A DNA stretch of 64,000 bases from NCBI GenBank assembly GCA_013076295.1, contig RQOL01000658.1, forward strand, positions 2,730,353-2,794,352, written 5' to 3'. The notes below the pieces were generated by a model. The model saw only the letters and a list, made by a program, of their open reading frames with translations. It did not search any database and had not been told where the DNA came from. The DNA is from Sanderia malayensis. Its lineage: Eukaryota > Cnidaria > Scyphozoa > Semaeostomeae > Pelagiidae. The position numbers and the translations under genes are program-made. Below are positions 12,601 through 24,415 of this stretch, piece after piece. How positions within the stretch are numbered: position 1 is the first letter of the stretch; each line of letters starts with the position of its first letter.

Positions 12601-15130
12601 CATGAAATATACAAGAAACTGATCTTTTCATTCTTCTATTAACAATTAACTGTTGAAATACTTTGAAAAGAAAACAGATTGTGAAACGAACCCCTGTTCA
12701 ATGTATTCCATGCGATTGTATCAGTAACAGCCGTGAATATCCAATTTAATTCTCCAAGCGGAGTTCGCCGGTCATTTAGTTGGCCAGGAATTCTGATTCA
12801 AAATAAAATTAGTTCAACTTACTTTGGCAGCCACCTTAATAACAAATCAAGTTCAGTAAAATTAGGAAAAACAAACTTTTCAATTAATTCAGTTGTCATT
12901 CCAGGTACAAGATGGCTGCTCTTCTGGCTAACAAACCTGTCAAAAACAAAATCTTACTTCATAACAACGCATCCAAATTATTAAAATTAGCGCAGATTAG
13001 ACTAGCGTAGTTGAGAACTTTTAAATTGTTACAGAGAGAAATAAAAGATTGATGTAGATTAATTACCATTTAAGGCCTACTTTGATGGGTGTGGTTAAAC
13101 AAGCCGTAAATAAATCTGCTGGTAATTCTGGTAGCATTGGCAAAAGTTCATTTGATTGACAAGCAGCCAGTTGTATACAATTACGAACAGGTGGAGGTAC
13201 TGACAATGGAGTACCTTGTGCTAAACATTGCTACAAATGAAAGCATATTATTGAAAACACAATAAGATTAGCACACATTAAACAAAATATAATGAAATGT
13301 GGTAATGTAATGATGTAATAAAAATAACTTGCTCAGATGAGAAGTTTATTATATCTGGGTTCTTTACATTGATTGGGGCAAATCGCAATAAATGAAACTT
13401 ATTTATACTTCATATTCCTTTTCTCTTTGTGCTGCGAACTGTTTAAATGACTCAAGAATGAGACCTACAATGGCAAAATATACAATATTGCAATACTGAA
13501 ATATTGAAAATATAAAATATACAATACCGAAATCAAAAATCAAGTGAACCAATTAAAAAAAGATGGCAAAATTATTATCACTATTATTTACAGTTTTAAC
13601 ACAAAGTGATCAATAGATAAACAAAAAAGAACTAACCTGCATTTGAACAATCATAGACATAAATTGATGGACTTCCCATCCATGTTTGTAAATCATAAAT
13701 CGACAATGGTATATACTGTGTATATGACTAAAATTAAATAACATGCTGATGTGTATCATTTGTACAACAATTATTATAATCGCAATTGGAAAATGTGAGG
13801 AAATATGTTGCTGAAGAAAGGCATACCTTGTTAAAAACCCAGATTTCTCCATTCAGCGTTGGTCTTGGAACACCATGACCATTATAATGAAATAGAACCC
13901 TCTCTTCCTAAATATGATAAACACAACTTTCATTGAACCAAGTAGAACTGTCGTCGCTTTCTCTGACAATTTTTCATTTCCCCATGTATAGTATGGTTGG
14001 GATATCTGCTATTTCACACTGAATTTCCTATCTCCCTTTAAATTTTGACATAATTGATGTCAGCTGTATATAGATTTAAAGGCATTGAAACTGAAATAAC
14101 TTTTTCATACCTTAGCATTTCTTCGAAGGGAGGTACATAATTTCTTGACATCATCAACTGTTGGATCAAGGCTGAGTTTATAACGCGCCTAGTAAAATAT
14201 CACACATAATAAGATTGTTTATTAAATAATAACAGTAATACATGACAATAGATGATAATATATGATAATATATGAGGATACCCTTGGTTGCCATCTATCA
14301 TATTGTTGTTGCAAACTATTTCCAATTGCATCCAGGGCTTTTTGCGAGTTTAAAGAAAACGGATCTGCATACAACATAAATAAATAAATATTACAATCAC
14401 AAAGAAATAAAATAAAAATAACCATCAATAAATAAATATAAGACATATATCTATCTATAGATTCTTACTGTCTATACTGGCATCACAGTGCTGAATGTAC
14501 AGAAGTAGAGCAATAATAGAAGAGAAGCAAGAAAGTAGACTAGTTCACTGTTACTCTGAGTTTCATGCTGATGATTGCAAAAGCATGAAACTCAGAGTAA
14601 CAGTGAACAGTGAATAATTATTACCAATCCAGCATTCCAGTCTTGCACATGGATCTGTCTTGATAATATCTGGTGGATCAACTCCAATATTCAGACATAA
14701 AACTAATGCAACACTCACTGTTTTCATCTGCAATCAAAATAAATTATAAATCCATACAATTATCATGTGACATGTGACAATTCCGCTGAAAAGATGAAAC
14801 CTGAAGTTCTACTAACTGAGTTGAAATGAATAATTTCGAAAACCTCTTATAATTATATCAACATTAATAGATATATAGTATTTCTTGCTGTGAATATTTA
14901 TATATTTATACATTATACAGGTAAATAGGAAGGAAGCTGGTAAATATGATCATGATCAAATTGTTTATACGCACACGCTCTTTCATTCTCCACGATTGCG
15001 GAAGGCAGTTAACTCCTTCAATTCTTTCTTTATGTCTTTTCTTCATGAAACATAATGGTAATTGCCAATCAATTAATTCACCATCATCTTCTTCAAGCAC
15101 ATCATCATAATCTAGTTCATCGTCAGACAT
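6683..15130 (-). CDS. RPTOR: Raptor, scaffold subunit of mTORC1 (complete, 34 exons)
   Basis: Raptor presents substrates to mTOR and docks on Rag GTPases at the lysosome. Exons: 15130-14975, 14727-14625, 14364-14282, 14188-14111, 13907-13827, 13727-13637, 13464-13409, 13361-13329, 13230-13067, 12936-12877, 12792-12692, 12549-12405, 12291-12216, 12127-12026, 11941-11858, 11773-11663, 11561-11487, 11389-11324, 11216-11025, 10925-10782, 10576-10288, 10188-10028, 9942-9862, 9585-9500, 9397-9196, 9092-8967, 8848-8740, 8535-8421, 8211-8087, 7989-7882, 7746-7503, 7397-7311, 7203-6954, 6775-6683. They sum to 4077 nt, or 1358 residues (human 1335). The raptor N-terminal caspase-like domain (about 1-390) keeps HYNGHG (His151) and YDCSNAG (Cys194). 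HEAT repeats span about 390-670, a Ser-rich linker about 670-1000, and seven WD40 blades the C-terminus ([28 protein letters not shown]). Exon 8 is a 33-nt microexon. Confidence 0.97.
8270..8400 (+). repeat. Degenerate telomere-like GGTTAG minisatellite in an RPTOR intron
   Basis: The intron 8212-8420 contains many copies of GGGTTAGGGTTAG mixed with GGATTAGTGCTAGTG variants. This is the G-rich strand of a TTAGGG-type telomeric motif, heavily mutated. Confidence 0.85.
9698..9797. repeat. Intron copy of an RPTOR exon-5 donor segment
   Basis: About 95 bp, nearly identical to 13748-13838. The source segment includes the last bases of exon 5 and its GTATGC donor. This copy lies in the intron between exons 23 and 24. 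Confidence 0.85.
10606..10722. repeat. Degenerate copy of a TTAAACGCCCC-type repeat
   Basis: It contains ATTAAACGCCCC, AAATAAACGCCC and ATATACGCCC. It resembles the better-preserved element at 35713-35811. It lies in the RPTOR intron between exons 20 and 21. Confidence 0.55.
14544..14607. repeat. Perfect 26-bp-arm hairpin in RPTOR intron 2
   Basis: Arms at 14544-14569 and 14582-14607 are exact reverse complements around a 12-nt loop. It lies between exon 2 and exon 3 of RPTOR. Confidence 0.9.
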
Positions 15131-15683
15131 GATTGTAGATTTAATCAGTCAATAATCGCCAAAGTATATTTAAACATGTCCTAGATAATGTCACTGCGTA
15201 CAGCGCGCTCCGCAGCAAGAAGCAAAGCAGTTCCTCCCAGCTTTCCGCTCAAACATGACAACAACGATTTTCTTTTTTGTTTAATTTTTCTCTGCTTATC
15301 AAATTTTCTTCCAATTTTCACTGCATTTGTTCTCCTTTGCACCGGACAGTTTACCAACCCTTATCAAAATAAAGAGCTCGCAAGAATCGCGAAATGTGAA
15401 GATAATCCTCAAAATACAAAACACACCAATTGCAGAAAGGAAATGTCATTATAACTCAACAAAACTAGACATACTTTAAATATGTACATCAAACTACTGA
15501 ATAAAGAAAACATAATGTTGCCATTACACTTACATTACATAAAAAGAGGAAAAGAACAGCTATCAAGCTAAAATTAATTGCAACATACAGATGCTATCAA
15601 ATGTATTACGCAAAATGATGATACATTGTGTCATAAAAGGTATTGTGTAAGGTTGGTGAAAATAAAGCATTGTATGATATCAA
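15131..15683. other. RPTOR upstream / ZNF207 downstream region with a small uncertain ORF
   Basis: This interval holds the RPTOR promoter side and the ZNF207 3' UTR. A plus-strand 88-codon ORF (15188-15454) starts 58 bp from the RPTOR ATG. It has an Arg/Ala-rich start and a hydrophobic stretch (residues about 28-52, FLFCLIFLCLSNFLPIF). I recognise no family, and it may be chance or a small membrane protein sharing a divergent promoter. Confidence 0.3.
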
Positions 15684-18137
15684 TTAGAACCTTTGTATAG
15701 CTGGTCCATTATAAGCAGTTTGTGATGAGTTAACTAACTGTGTTGGTGGCCTAGAGAAATGAGGGGATGTGAAACCAGTGGTTGAAGTTGTTGGTTGTTG
15801 AAATGACTGCATCACATTTGGCATCTGCATACCTATGTTTTAACAACATCAATAATTAACAACGTGAATTAACAACATGTAAAAGAAAAGAGTGAATGTT
15901 AAATGTATGTGTAACACAAACCAGGCATCAGTGAAGGTGGTGGATGGATTGGTTTCGGCATTGAACTTTCTCCACTTGACGATTCAATTGGCATTGCTAA
16001 TTCTGTTTTATATTTTGGCCTTTCTGAACGAAGTTCCTCCTGCAAGTAAAAACAATTAATAATAACAAAGGATAATAATTGTTATGATATGATACGTCAT
16101 TATAAGTACCCTGAGTATGAGAGCGTAAAAACAGAACTTGTAAATACATTCATTCTTATAACCACCAACCTTATACAGGAGCATTGAATGGAGAAATGTC
16201 ATCAAGAAACAAAACTTACCAATGAAATGTCCTCTTCTGGGTGGACAATTCGGCTTGTAGCAGACACTAAAGGCACAGTAGTGCCTGGTTTTGAGCTACT
16301 GGTAATGTTGTTAACAGCTGATGTTGTACTTGGCTTAGCACCTACCGTGATTTCAGCAGAACCATCCATAATGAAGCAGCGATGAAAAGGAGGGTAATCA
16401 AAAATAAAATTAACAAATGATAATAACAACATTCATTCAAAGACAGCCCACAGCTATTAATGCCTTGGATTAGATACCTACTTGCTTGAATTGGGTTTAA
16501 AAAATTCTCATAGGTCAGTGATCACATCACACCAACCTTGGATCTCATGGTCGTTCATAAGAGCATAAAACTAACACAAAATGAACTGAATGACTCACTG
16601 TCAAAATTTGATACAAATCAATAGGGGGCAGAATTGTCAGCCACGTTTCCTGCAGTTTGCTGTAAAACCAAAACGTAAAACCTCTAGATTATAATAGAAC
16701 CCCCTCATTGCAATCTGATCCAGGGAGGGGGAGGTAGTCGCACATGCACCCTTACTGATAATTGCATGTGAAATGATGATGATAATATTACCTTGTTGTA
16801 ATTGAGTTGAATCTGAGCTTGTTGATCCATGTAACGGCTTGAAATCTGCCCCAACAGGACCAGATGAAGTCGCAGTACTTGTACTCGCCTTGACAAAATT
16901 ATACATTACAAATCAGTTAATGAAATCAACAAAAAAATTAATGAATTCAAATTCAGTAATGATGGCAAAAACCAAAGGGGTAATACCTGAGGGGCAGCAG
17001 AAGGGAAAAGAGGTCTGGGCATTGGTGGTACGGCTAGAGAGCTTCTAATTATATCGGGATTGCGATTAATCACAGAAGAATTTGGTAACATTCCAGGTGG
17101 CACTCCTGGCATCATTGGTGAAGCCCTGAAAAACAAATGGATTGTTTGTAAATACATTGAGCATGTGTAAAATAGTAAACAGGTAAGTGTCAAAACAACT
17201 CCATAACTGGCTGGTATCAACTTACATGGATCCAGGTGGAAGAACTGGAGGCATTCCTGTTGAAAAATAAAATTTCAGATAAGAGCTTTGAATAGATTGC
17301 TACTGTGAGATAGAATTACATTGATTTGATACTTACCTGGAAACATAGGCATTCCAGGCATGGCCATTGGAGGCATTCCAGGCATACCTGGAAATGGAGC
17401 CATCATACCAGGCATCAATGGTACCCCAGGAATTGGCATTACACCTGGCTGCATTTGGTCAATTCTCGGTTTTTTATTATTATCATTATCATCATCATCA
17501 GAATTTTTACCATCATCATCAACTGTAACGAAACCAGATTCATTAATAAATGCGTACATATTATAAAGTATAAACAAATATATTGAAAAACTCAATGGTT
17601 CTACCAATAATAATTTACCATAAATGTGCAAACCTTTTTTCCTTTTTAACATTTGTTCCCTTTCTTTCATATCTTTATCTGGTATGCCTTCCATTCCATA
17701 AATTTCAATCTCTGGGTCTCCTTTATCGGGCAAAGCATTTGGTATTGCTGTGATCGGCTCTTTGTGGACTTGCAAGCAATGAATGGCCAATCCTGGTCCA
17801 GTGTAAAGTTTCTTATGACAGACGTGACACTTAAAATGTTTAGCTTTCTGATGATAAATCAATACTTTCTCTTCATCAAATTCCCGGTTACAATACCTTA
17901 GTTAATTAATTAAGGAATATAGTTATCTTTTCGCATAACTCCTACTTTGAAATACCTTGCCAATTTAGTAAAACTGCAAGCCTAGCCTGCGACAAGAAAC
18001 TGTGGTGGCCTAAGTTAAAAGAGGAAGGTGTCTTAAATTAAAGAAAATCCAGATGTAATAGTAGAAAGTTTTATCAAAAACAATTAAAAAGGATACCAAC
18101 ACCATGGTTTCATAGGCTTCTTCTTCTTACGACCCAT
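15684..18137 (-). CDS. ZNF207: ZNF207/BuGZ, C2H2 zinc-finger kinetochore and microtubule-associated protein
   Basis: Exons 18137-18097, 17896-17634, 17522-17337, 17256-17226, 17125-16987, 16888-16792, 16341-16220, 16039-15922 and 15832-15684 sum to 381 residues. The N-terminus [14 protein letters not shown], then YCNREFDDEK-like and [27 protein letters not shown] blocks, give the two zinc fingers typical of the family (about residues 12-70). [15 protein letters not shown] follows. A Pro/Gly/Met-rich low-complexity tract ([14 protein letters not shown]) matches the phase-separating region of Bu[15 protein letters not shown] is the conserved GLEBS-like motif that binds BUB3 in vertebrates. The protein loads BUB3 on kinetochores and has a nuclear role. 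The exon 6-7 junction was placed at the GGTAG|GTGCTAAG acceptor because it keeps phase. The C-terminus is shorter than in human isoforms. Confidence 0.95.
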
Positions 18138-18221
18138 ATTTGTGAAAATGTATATGAAATAAAAAGGCAAATTCTGCCTCAAAATCAAGAATAAACTGAG
18201 AAGAGAGAATCCGCAACACGC

Positions 18222-18596
18222 ACGCAAACCAGGGTTGCCAGATTGTCTCGGAACGAGCAGGCCAAACCAGCTTCAAAAAGAGGCCAAAGTGGTCAAAAAT
18301 AGGCCAAACTAAATTGACGTCATAAAATGTCGTTTTGCGCATGCGTAGATGTATATTTAGGAAAGAACGTGAACCTCAAGAACCGAAAATAACTGAATTA
18401 TTATCAACGATAAACAACGATAAACAAGGAAAAATCCGAAAGTTAAGAATTTCAAGATATTCCAGAAAACAGGCCAAAAAAGGCCAAATCTTAGTGTCAG
18501 GCCAAATGTTATTTTTTCAGGCAAATCAACATGAAAAGAGGCCAAAATCGAGCAATTTGGCCTTAAAAAGGCCAATATGGCAACCCTGTCGCAAAC
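18222..18596. mobile_element. Non-autonomous hAT-type MITE with 8-bp target duplication
   Basis: The element spans 18230-18588 (359 bp). Its termini are CAGGGTTGCCAGATTG and, inverted, CAGGGTTGCCATATTG. The flanking 8-mers ACGCAAAC (18222-18229) and TCGCAAAC (18589-18596) differ at one base and form the target duplication. The interior carries about eight GGCCAAA or GGCCAAT motifs and no ORF with transposase features. It sits within 100 bp upstream of the ZNF207 start codon. Confidence 0.85.
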
Positions 18597-18848
18597 GCAA
18601 GCGCGTGGTACATTAATTTATATAGACAGCATGTCCTAATCAAAGCCGCGGGATACACGCGAATTTCTGCGATACGTCAATCATAATTCTTCAATAATAA
18701 ATTAAATTAAAAAATATATATAAAAATGAAAGTTCGAAAGTGATTGGTGGTCGCAACCTTAAAACTCGAACCTTCATGTTATCTTAGTTATATTTAGCGT
18801 GAATTTTAATAGGGATAAATTGTTTTATTTTTGCTGTTTCCAGAATTT
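18597..18848. other. Short gap between the MITE and the CRYM 3' end
   Basis: AT-rich sequence in which I see nothing beyond the CRYM 3' UTR. Confidence 0.4.
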
Positions 18849-20593
18849 CTATTTGATGTGGTCCAAAACAATTTTAGCACCTATAGCATCTTCAAGTGCC
18901 ATTCCTCAAATGAAGAAAGATAAAATCATTTAATTTCCTGTCAAAGTAAAAATAGTAAATAAAAACAGAATAAATGATATGCTTACCAAGTGATTTAAAA
19001 ACTCTTCTTTTTTGCATATCAACTTTTACATCACCTGAGATTACTTGGCCAATTTCACACAAAATCTTTGCCTGGAGGCAAAAACATTATATCATCATAT
19101 CATATCAATATACTGTTTGAGGCTAAAAGCCTTTTACAGTTGATACTGATACTTGTCAAACGATTAATAATTTGACTATAATGTGAAAAATGAGATAAAA
19201 AAGACAAACCTTTGAAAGAATAATATCACCAGATTCTTTATTTGCACCCTGAATTGTATCAACAACAATTTCACTACTTTGCATAATGTCATCATCAGTT
19301 TCCCTCCAATTTGGACGACAAGCTCCAACAACTATAGATTAATGATAATATTAATATCTTACTGCCAAATTATATACTTATACTATCCTTGCCATACTTA
19401 CAAGCAACTTACTATTTATCAAGCAGTCTTTTTTGGTCCATTTTCCAAACACAACAGGATCTTTGGATAAGGTTACAGTGACAATAACATCGGCATCTTT
19501 CACTGCCTCTTCAACATTTTTAAAAGCTTTCCCATTAACTTCATTCGCAAGTTGTTCTGCTCTTTCATATGTTCTGCTGCATATTCTCACTTCTGAAAAG
19601 TTTCTGACAAGAGACAGCAATTGAATGTGTGACCTTGCTTGGTGCCCTGCACCAATTATTGCAAGAATATTGGCATCTTTTGCAGCCAAATGCTAAAGAA
19701 TAAAGAAATTAATGCATGAATAGCTGCATTGATAATAAATAATAGCTGTAAAGTAAATATTAATTAGTTGCATTGTAGTTACTTTTGTTGCAACGGCGGT
19801 CGCCGCGGCTGTTCGCAGGTTTGTAATTGACTCAGCATCTAAGATCTGAAGAAAGAAACATAATTTTAAATAACAAAGAAGATCAATCACTAAAGTATAA
19901 AGAAATAAGGAAAATTATCAACAGGTGGCATCGTTGAAGAGGTAAATTAATCAAACAGAATTTTGTCGGATATTTACGTACGTCCGTCGGTTTTAGACTG
20001 GAAACGTTGCTTGCTTGCGAACTTGCGAAATATGCAAAGTTAAAATTTTTGTCGTGCCGCACAGAAAACAATTATATAGAGTAACCCCGCCCCCTGGCCT
20101 AACCACAAGACACAAGTTGTCTGTCAATGAATGAATGAATGGAGAAAGCAGAAAGTAGTTGTGGGTGATATGGTTTACATACGGCATTTGGGGTGCCTGT
20201 TGCAGCATCAAAGCTGACGATGATGCCTTGGTGAGATGGCAAGCCAAGTGCATCGTTATTACTGTAGAGAGTGACGAGCTTTGTGGCCAATGCATTATCA
20301 CTGGCGGAATAGGCCGGCATTGTGAGCAAAAACCTTTGAATGCAAACAAATAATGTCCATTAGAAGTGAGTATTTCAATGCACTGCGTTTTACGCGCTGA
20401 CAAAAGAGGGGAAGTTTCATGCCTACCCAGAATGTTCTTTGACTTCCACAGCACTTCTAACTGGCTGGACAACATCAGAATTCTTACTTGAAAAGTTAGC
20501 AAAACCTTTCTCCAATTTCAAAATAAGTTCTTCAAGGTTTAGATGCTTCTCAACTGAGTGTGCATCGATAAATCTTATCGAACCTCCATCCAT
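18849..20593 (-). CDS. CRYM: Mu-crystallin / ketimine reductase
   Basis: Exons 20593-20427, 20333-20183, 19845-19783, 19692-19413, 19331-19210, 19071-18987 and 18904-18849 sum to 307 residues (human 314). It belongs to the ornithine cyclodeaminase/mu-crystallin family, NAD(P)H-dependent reductases of cyclic ketimines that also bind thyroid hormone in vertebrates. Visible features are MPAYSASDNALATKLVTLY (substrate side), LRTAAATAVATK, and the Rossmann loop IIGAGHQARSH (GAGHQA at 141-146). VRICSRTYERAEQLA follows the second strand, and VTVTLSKDPVVFGKW and KRRVFKSLGMALED match the C-terminal part. The start MDGGSI was chosen from alignment to the family; a longer in-frame N-terminus starting at 20650 is possible. 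It probably acts in the cytosol. Confidence 0.95.
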
Positions 20594-21109
20594 CTTTGAC
20601 GCAAGCAAGAAAGACCAAACAGCCAGAGAACCAGACATGCAATGGAGCAAATCACTGATGCAAATGCAATTTGAAACACCATGTGATGGACATGGGAAAA
20701 GCCATGTGATGTTGTCCTGTGGTTTGCACTATTTTTGTCACATGGGGGGAACCCATAACAAGGTACCCCTTTCCCCCTCTTCCCCTCCCCCCTGACAATA
20801 CAGCTTTGTTTTTCAGGCAATGAATTCTACTGTTTATGATAATTTATTTATTCATATTCATTATTAGCAGAAAAATCATTACATCATTGTAGAAATATCT
20901 AAATAATCTATATGATTCTTCTCATAATTATAATATTATCATTGTTCTGTTATAATTACTAACGAGATGCTCAAATATACAATTGAAAAACTTTTAATCA
21001 TTGAAAGATTCTCTTCCTATTCAACTGATTGTAGCTGGAAGAGACTTTGTAAATACTAGATTAATCGATGTTTATCTTGAATGAATCATATAATGTGTGA
21101 TAAGGGTGA
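20594..21109. other. CRYM upstream / CRLF3 downstream region
   Basis: It includes a C-rich strip near 20755-20795 (CCCTTTCCCCCTCTTCCCC) close to the CRYM start. The remainder is AT-rich with no supported gene. Confidence 0.4.
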
Positions 21110-23049
21110 TTACAACACAGTTATTTGCCATCCTGTGTGTTCAAAGCTTGCTGCAAATGAAAACTCCTTATCAATATCACCAGTTATCCAATCAAATGTG
21201 ACTTCTTTATCTTCATTGGATATTGTAACTCTTAATTTACCATCTTGTAACAATTGGTTAGTTTGAAATGATAATTTTGTACCTCTCTTGAATACAGGAA
21301 GTCTCATTGTCATAACCGATCCATTTACATATATAGCACCTTTACTGTTCACAACAATTGAATCTGTCGAGCCAATAAGTAATTCATTTGATGTCTTCTC
21401 AAATCGTTTTGTTATTAAACCAATTCCATCCTTGCTGCTTCTTTCCCCTGCTTCGTCAATCTATTCAACAATAAATTGATAGTAATAACATAATTGTTAT
21501 AGTTAATCCAAATTTAGGAAAGTGGTGAAGAAGGAAGCAGATGACATACATTGAAATTTAAGACATGTCCAATGTGATAGCTTGCACTATTTGATCTTAA
21601 AACTTTGCAACTTTCTGGGAAGACTTTGGTGGCTGTTTTATTATCATTCCCCAACTCATAAACAACGAGACTGCCTTCATTCAAGCAATCATCCTTGCAC
21701 CATTCTGTAAAATAAATAAATGAATAAGTGATAAAGAGATTAACTATCAAGGTCTTAAAAGAAATGAAAATGAAAATGAAAATGCAAACCGTGTGGATAT
21801 AGTGTTGTCCATCCCCGTTTCATCATGCTCCATGCTTCAACTTTATCATGACAATCTTCTTTTATTGGACTTTTACAAACACGAAAATAGTAGTTACGAT
21901 TAATATCAACATTTGTCATGAAGTACTCCATCTCTTCACCAGTGTACAATGTGCTAAAAACTAAATCTGCATCCTTGTGAATTTCAGAATTGGATTGGTT
22001 TAAAGGTACCAAGGAATATTGCAAAGTGAATTGTGTAACAAAACTGCTGTCAGTTTCAACAGATTCAATTTCAACTGAAGGCTGTAAAAAATAAAAGTTA
22101 AAACCCCATCAGGATGATATTACAATGAACTCAAAACATATTATATTATGAAAATATTTTCACCAAACCTCATCCCATTTAATGATAATTCCTCCGGGCA
22201 TTTCAACACATTCAGTAATATGCAGGCCACCAGTTAGGTTTACATTCATACAGCTTTTTATTTCTTCAATTGCTGATTCCAATTTCGAATCATCACAAAT
22301 TACAGAAATTGACATCGCAGAGCATAAAATATCACTGTGACTAAAATAAATTTGATTGCATTCAGTATTATCAAATTGTTCAATTCAAAGTATACCAAAG
22401 TGCATACTTTAAATATACTTTGATTGACAGGAGGTACCTTTTATTGAGCTTGTTAAGCTCACTTTCAAGCTCAAGGGTTCTAGGTTTACAATCAGCTTCA
22501 TCATCAAGTCTTGCTTTCAATTCATTTGCTTCATCTTTGCCTGAAATTCAATTAGAATAGACAGTAAAATCTAAGGTTGTGAAGCTGAATAATGGAAAAA
22601 ATCTTTGAGATATGCATACCTTTATTTATAAGTGAATTGACTTTGCTGAGATCACTTTGCAATTGGCTTTTTAAATCTTCTAACTGTGTAACATCTTTTT
22701 TCTTTGCTTTATCAATAGAAGTCACTAAATAACTGTAATGTTCATCAAGTGCCCTCATAAAATCATCTCTTATTTTTTTATACTGATCATCTAAAAACAG
22801 CTTTGCATTTTTGCAGCCTTCGTCAACAGTTTGTAATGATCTTTCAACATCCAACAATTTGTTTCTAGTTGAATAAAAAGCAAAAGTAATAACTGATTGT
22901 ACATCATTAAAAATTCACAAGTCATGTAGGAACAGTTGAGTGCAAAAGTTTCACCAACTAAAATGAATCAAAATAACTTCCAAATTAACTAACCCAAGTA
23001 TGGAAGCTCTATTCTCGCATCTTTCAATTATGATGTTCAAATCCTCCAT
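21110..23049 (-). CDS. CRLF3: Cytokine receptor-like factor 3
   Basis: Exons 23049-22994, 22864-22620, 22540-22438, 22334-22169, 22081-21790, 21704-21550 and 21460-21110 sum to 455 residues. The first about 150 residues are coiled coil (TRIM-like). A fibronectin type III domain (about 185-285) carries EMPGGIIIKWDE and NYYFRVCKSP. A SPRY-like C-terminus ends SKGAIYVNGSVMTMRLP, LRVTISNEDKEVTFDW and GWQITVL. That order and the last two blocks match human CRLF3 (GAVFVNGKEM, LRVTISSNNREVVFDW, GWKVLVF). CRLF3 is a soluble class I cytokine-receptor-like protein without a transmembrane segment, implicated in microtubule and haematopoietic functions and in insect EPO-like neuroprotection. I see no signal peptide or membrane helix here either. 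Confidence 0.93.
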
Positions 23050-23387
23050 TTTGGCACTCTAAAGAAAAACGATAGATGATAAATATGATTATGATCACGA
23101 CCTTGAATCATCTGATAGGCCACAACAACAAAATGATTATTAAAATTATTAGCTATTTAAACGATCCACAGAACTTTTTTATGGTAACTTACGATATAAG
23201 AACAACATTTGTGAAAGCAATGACCAATTGCGCGTTAGCTTTGATTTTTCACATATTCACATTCACACAAGCACCCAAAAATATATGCCAAAGCAAGCAA
23301 TGGATCCAATATATCAATTTTTTCAATTTATATAACTTCCAAAAATTGAAAATGATTGAAACATATCCATCACCAATCCATCACATA

Positions 23388-23945
23388 CATGTTCCTGCGC
23401 AGTAGCCTATAGATGCAACTGCGCATACACGCCCACCTTTAGGGCACTCTAACCCCAGCCCTAGCCCTAACCCTAACCCTAACAGATCCGTTAGCCACTG
23501 TCAATAGCATTACGTCATGCATACTCCTGCGCAGTAGCCTATATATGGCACTGCGCATACACACCCACCTTTAGGGCACTCTAACCCCAGCCCTAGCCCT
23601 AACCCTAACCCTAACAGATCCGTCAGCCACTGTCACTAGCATTACGTCATGCATACTCCTGCGCAGTAGCCTTTATATGGTACTGCGCATTCACGCCCAC
23701 CTTTAGGGCACTCTAACCCTAGCCCTAACCCTAACTGATCCACCAGCCACCGTCAGTAGCATTACGTCATGCATGCCCCTGCGCAGTAGCTTATATATGG
23801 CACTGCGCATACACACCCACCTTTAGGGCACTTTAACCCTAATCCTAACCCTAACTGATGCACCAGACACTGTCAGTAGTATCACGTCATGCATGCTCCT
23901 GCGCAGTAGCCTATATATGGTACTGCGCATTCACGCCCACCTTTA
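23388..23945. repeat. About 120-130-bp satellite with telomeric CCCTAA cores, array 1
   Basis: About 4.5 tandem units. Each unit runs: CCTGCGCAGTAG, a 10-12-nt spacer around TATATGG, ACTGCGCA, then CGCCCACCTTTAGGGCACT, then (CCCTAA)n, then CCACTGTCAGTAGC and TTACGTCATGCAT. TGCGCAGTA and TACTGCGCA form an inverted repeat in each unit. The spacing of units varies because the CCCTAA run varies in length. Confidence 0.92.
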
Positions 23946-24415
23946 GGACATTTCAATTACAAATTGATCAAAATACAAAGTAGATGTTCTCATCTGGTTT
24001 TGAACCGGGGTCTCGCGCTTCGTGTGCGGGTAAGTTGCCAGTGGTCTACAGGAGCGCTTCTTATCAGTAGAGAATAGCGTCAAAGGAATCAACGCACCAG
24101 ACATATATTCATCCTTCACTTGATGATATTTTAGTCATCTATCGTTAGTTACGCTCTCCATACATGCGTCATGCCACATTTGAAATTGACCCCTTGCATC
24201 TCATGCATCTCACCCCTTGAACTATTTCACTGTTCGGTGAATGTTTAGTCGCACCTTAAGCTTTTGTCTACACCCATCTCCATATTTTTTGGAGGCACTC
24301 ATTTCAAAACATATCTTTTTAATCAATTGCTAGATGCTTCAGTCCCGACTATTGACTTGAAATCACAGCAGCAATCACTTTCCAACAATGTTAACAGCTA
24401 GTTTACTATCATGAA
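23946..24415 (-). mobile_element. tRNA-like SINE and 3' companion sequence, copy 1
   Basis: On the minus strand, an A-box-like TAGACCACTGG (24048-24038) is followed by a B-box-like GGTTCAAAACC (24007-23997), spaced as in a tRNA and inside a tRNA-like context. The segment up to about 24415 matches 61017-61255, about 62212-62260 and 62925-63066 in the other repeat island. The satellite begins immediately 3' of the SINE body, after TTTCAATTACAAATTGATC. Confidence 0.75.

Noticed and set aside
10938..15130. RPTOR and CRLF3 ORF pieces as separate small genes
   Set aside because: Each fragment is an exon whose phase and conserved residues join to the next. The summed frame is intact.
18335..18616. 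93-codon ORF within the hAT MITE
   Set aside because: It is made of the repeated GGCCAAA motifs and shows no transposase or zinc-finger features.
23388..23945. CRISPR array or true chromosome end
   Set aside because: The units are about 125 bp with no unique spacers, the genome is eukaryotic, and the CCCTAA runs are short and internal to each unit with genes on both sides.
23997..24062. Functional tRNA gene on the minus strand
   Set aside because: The A- and B-boxes are present, but the acceptor stem does not pair, the B-box is off consensus, and the segment is repeated with a long non-tRNA tail. SINE is the better reading.
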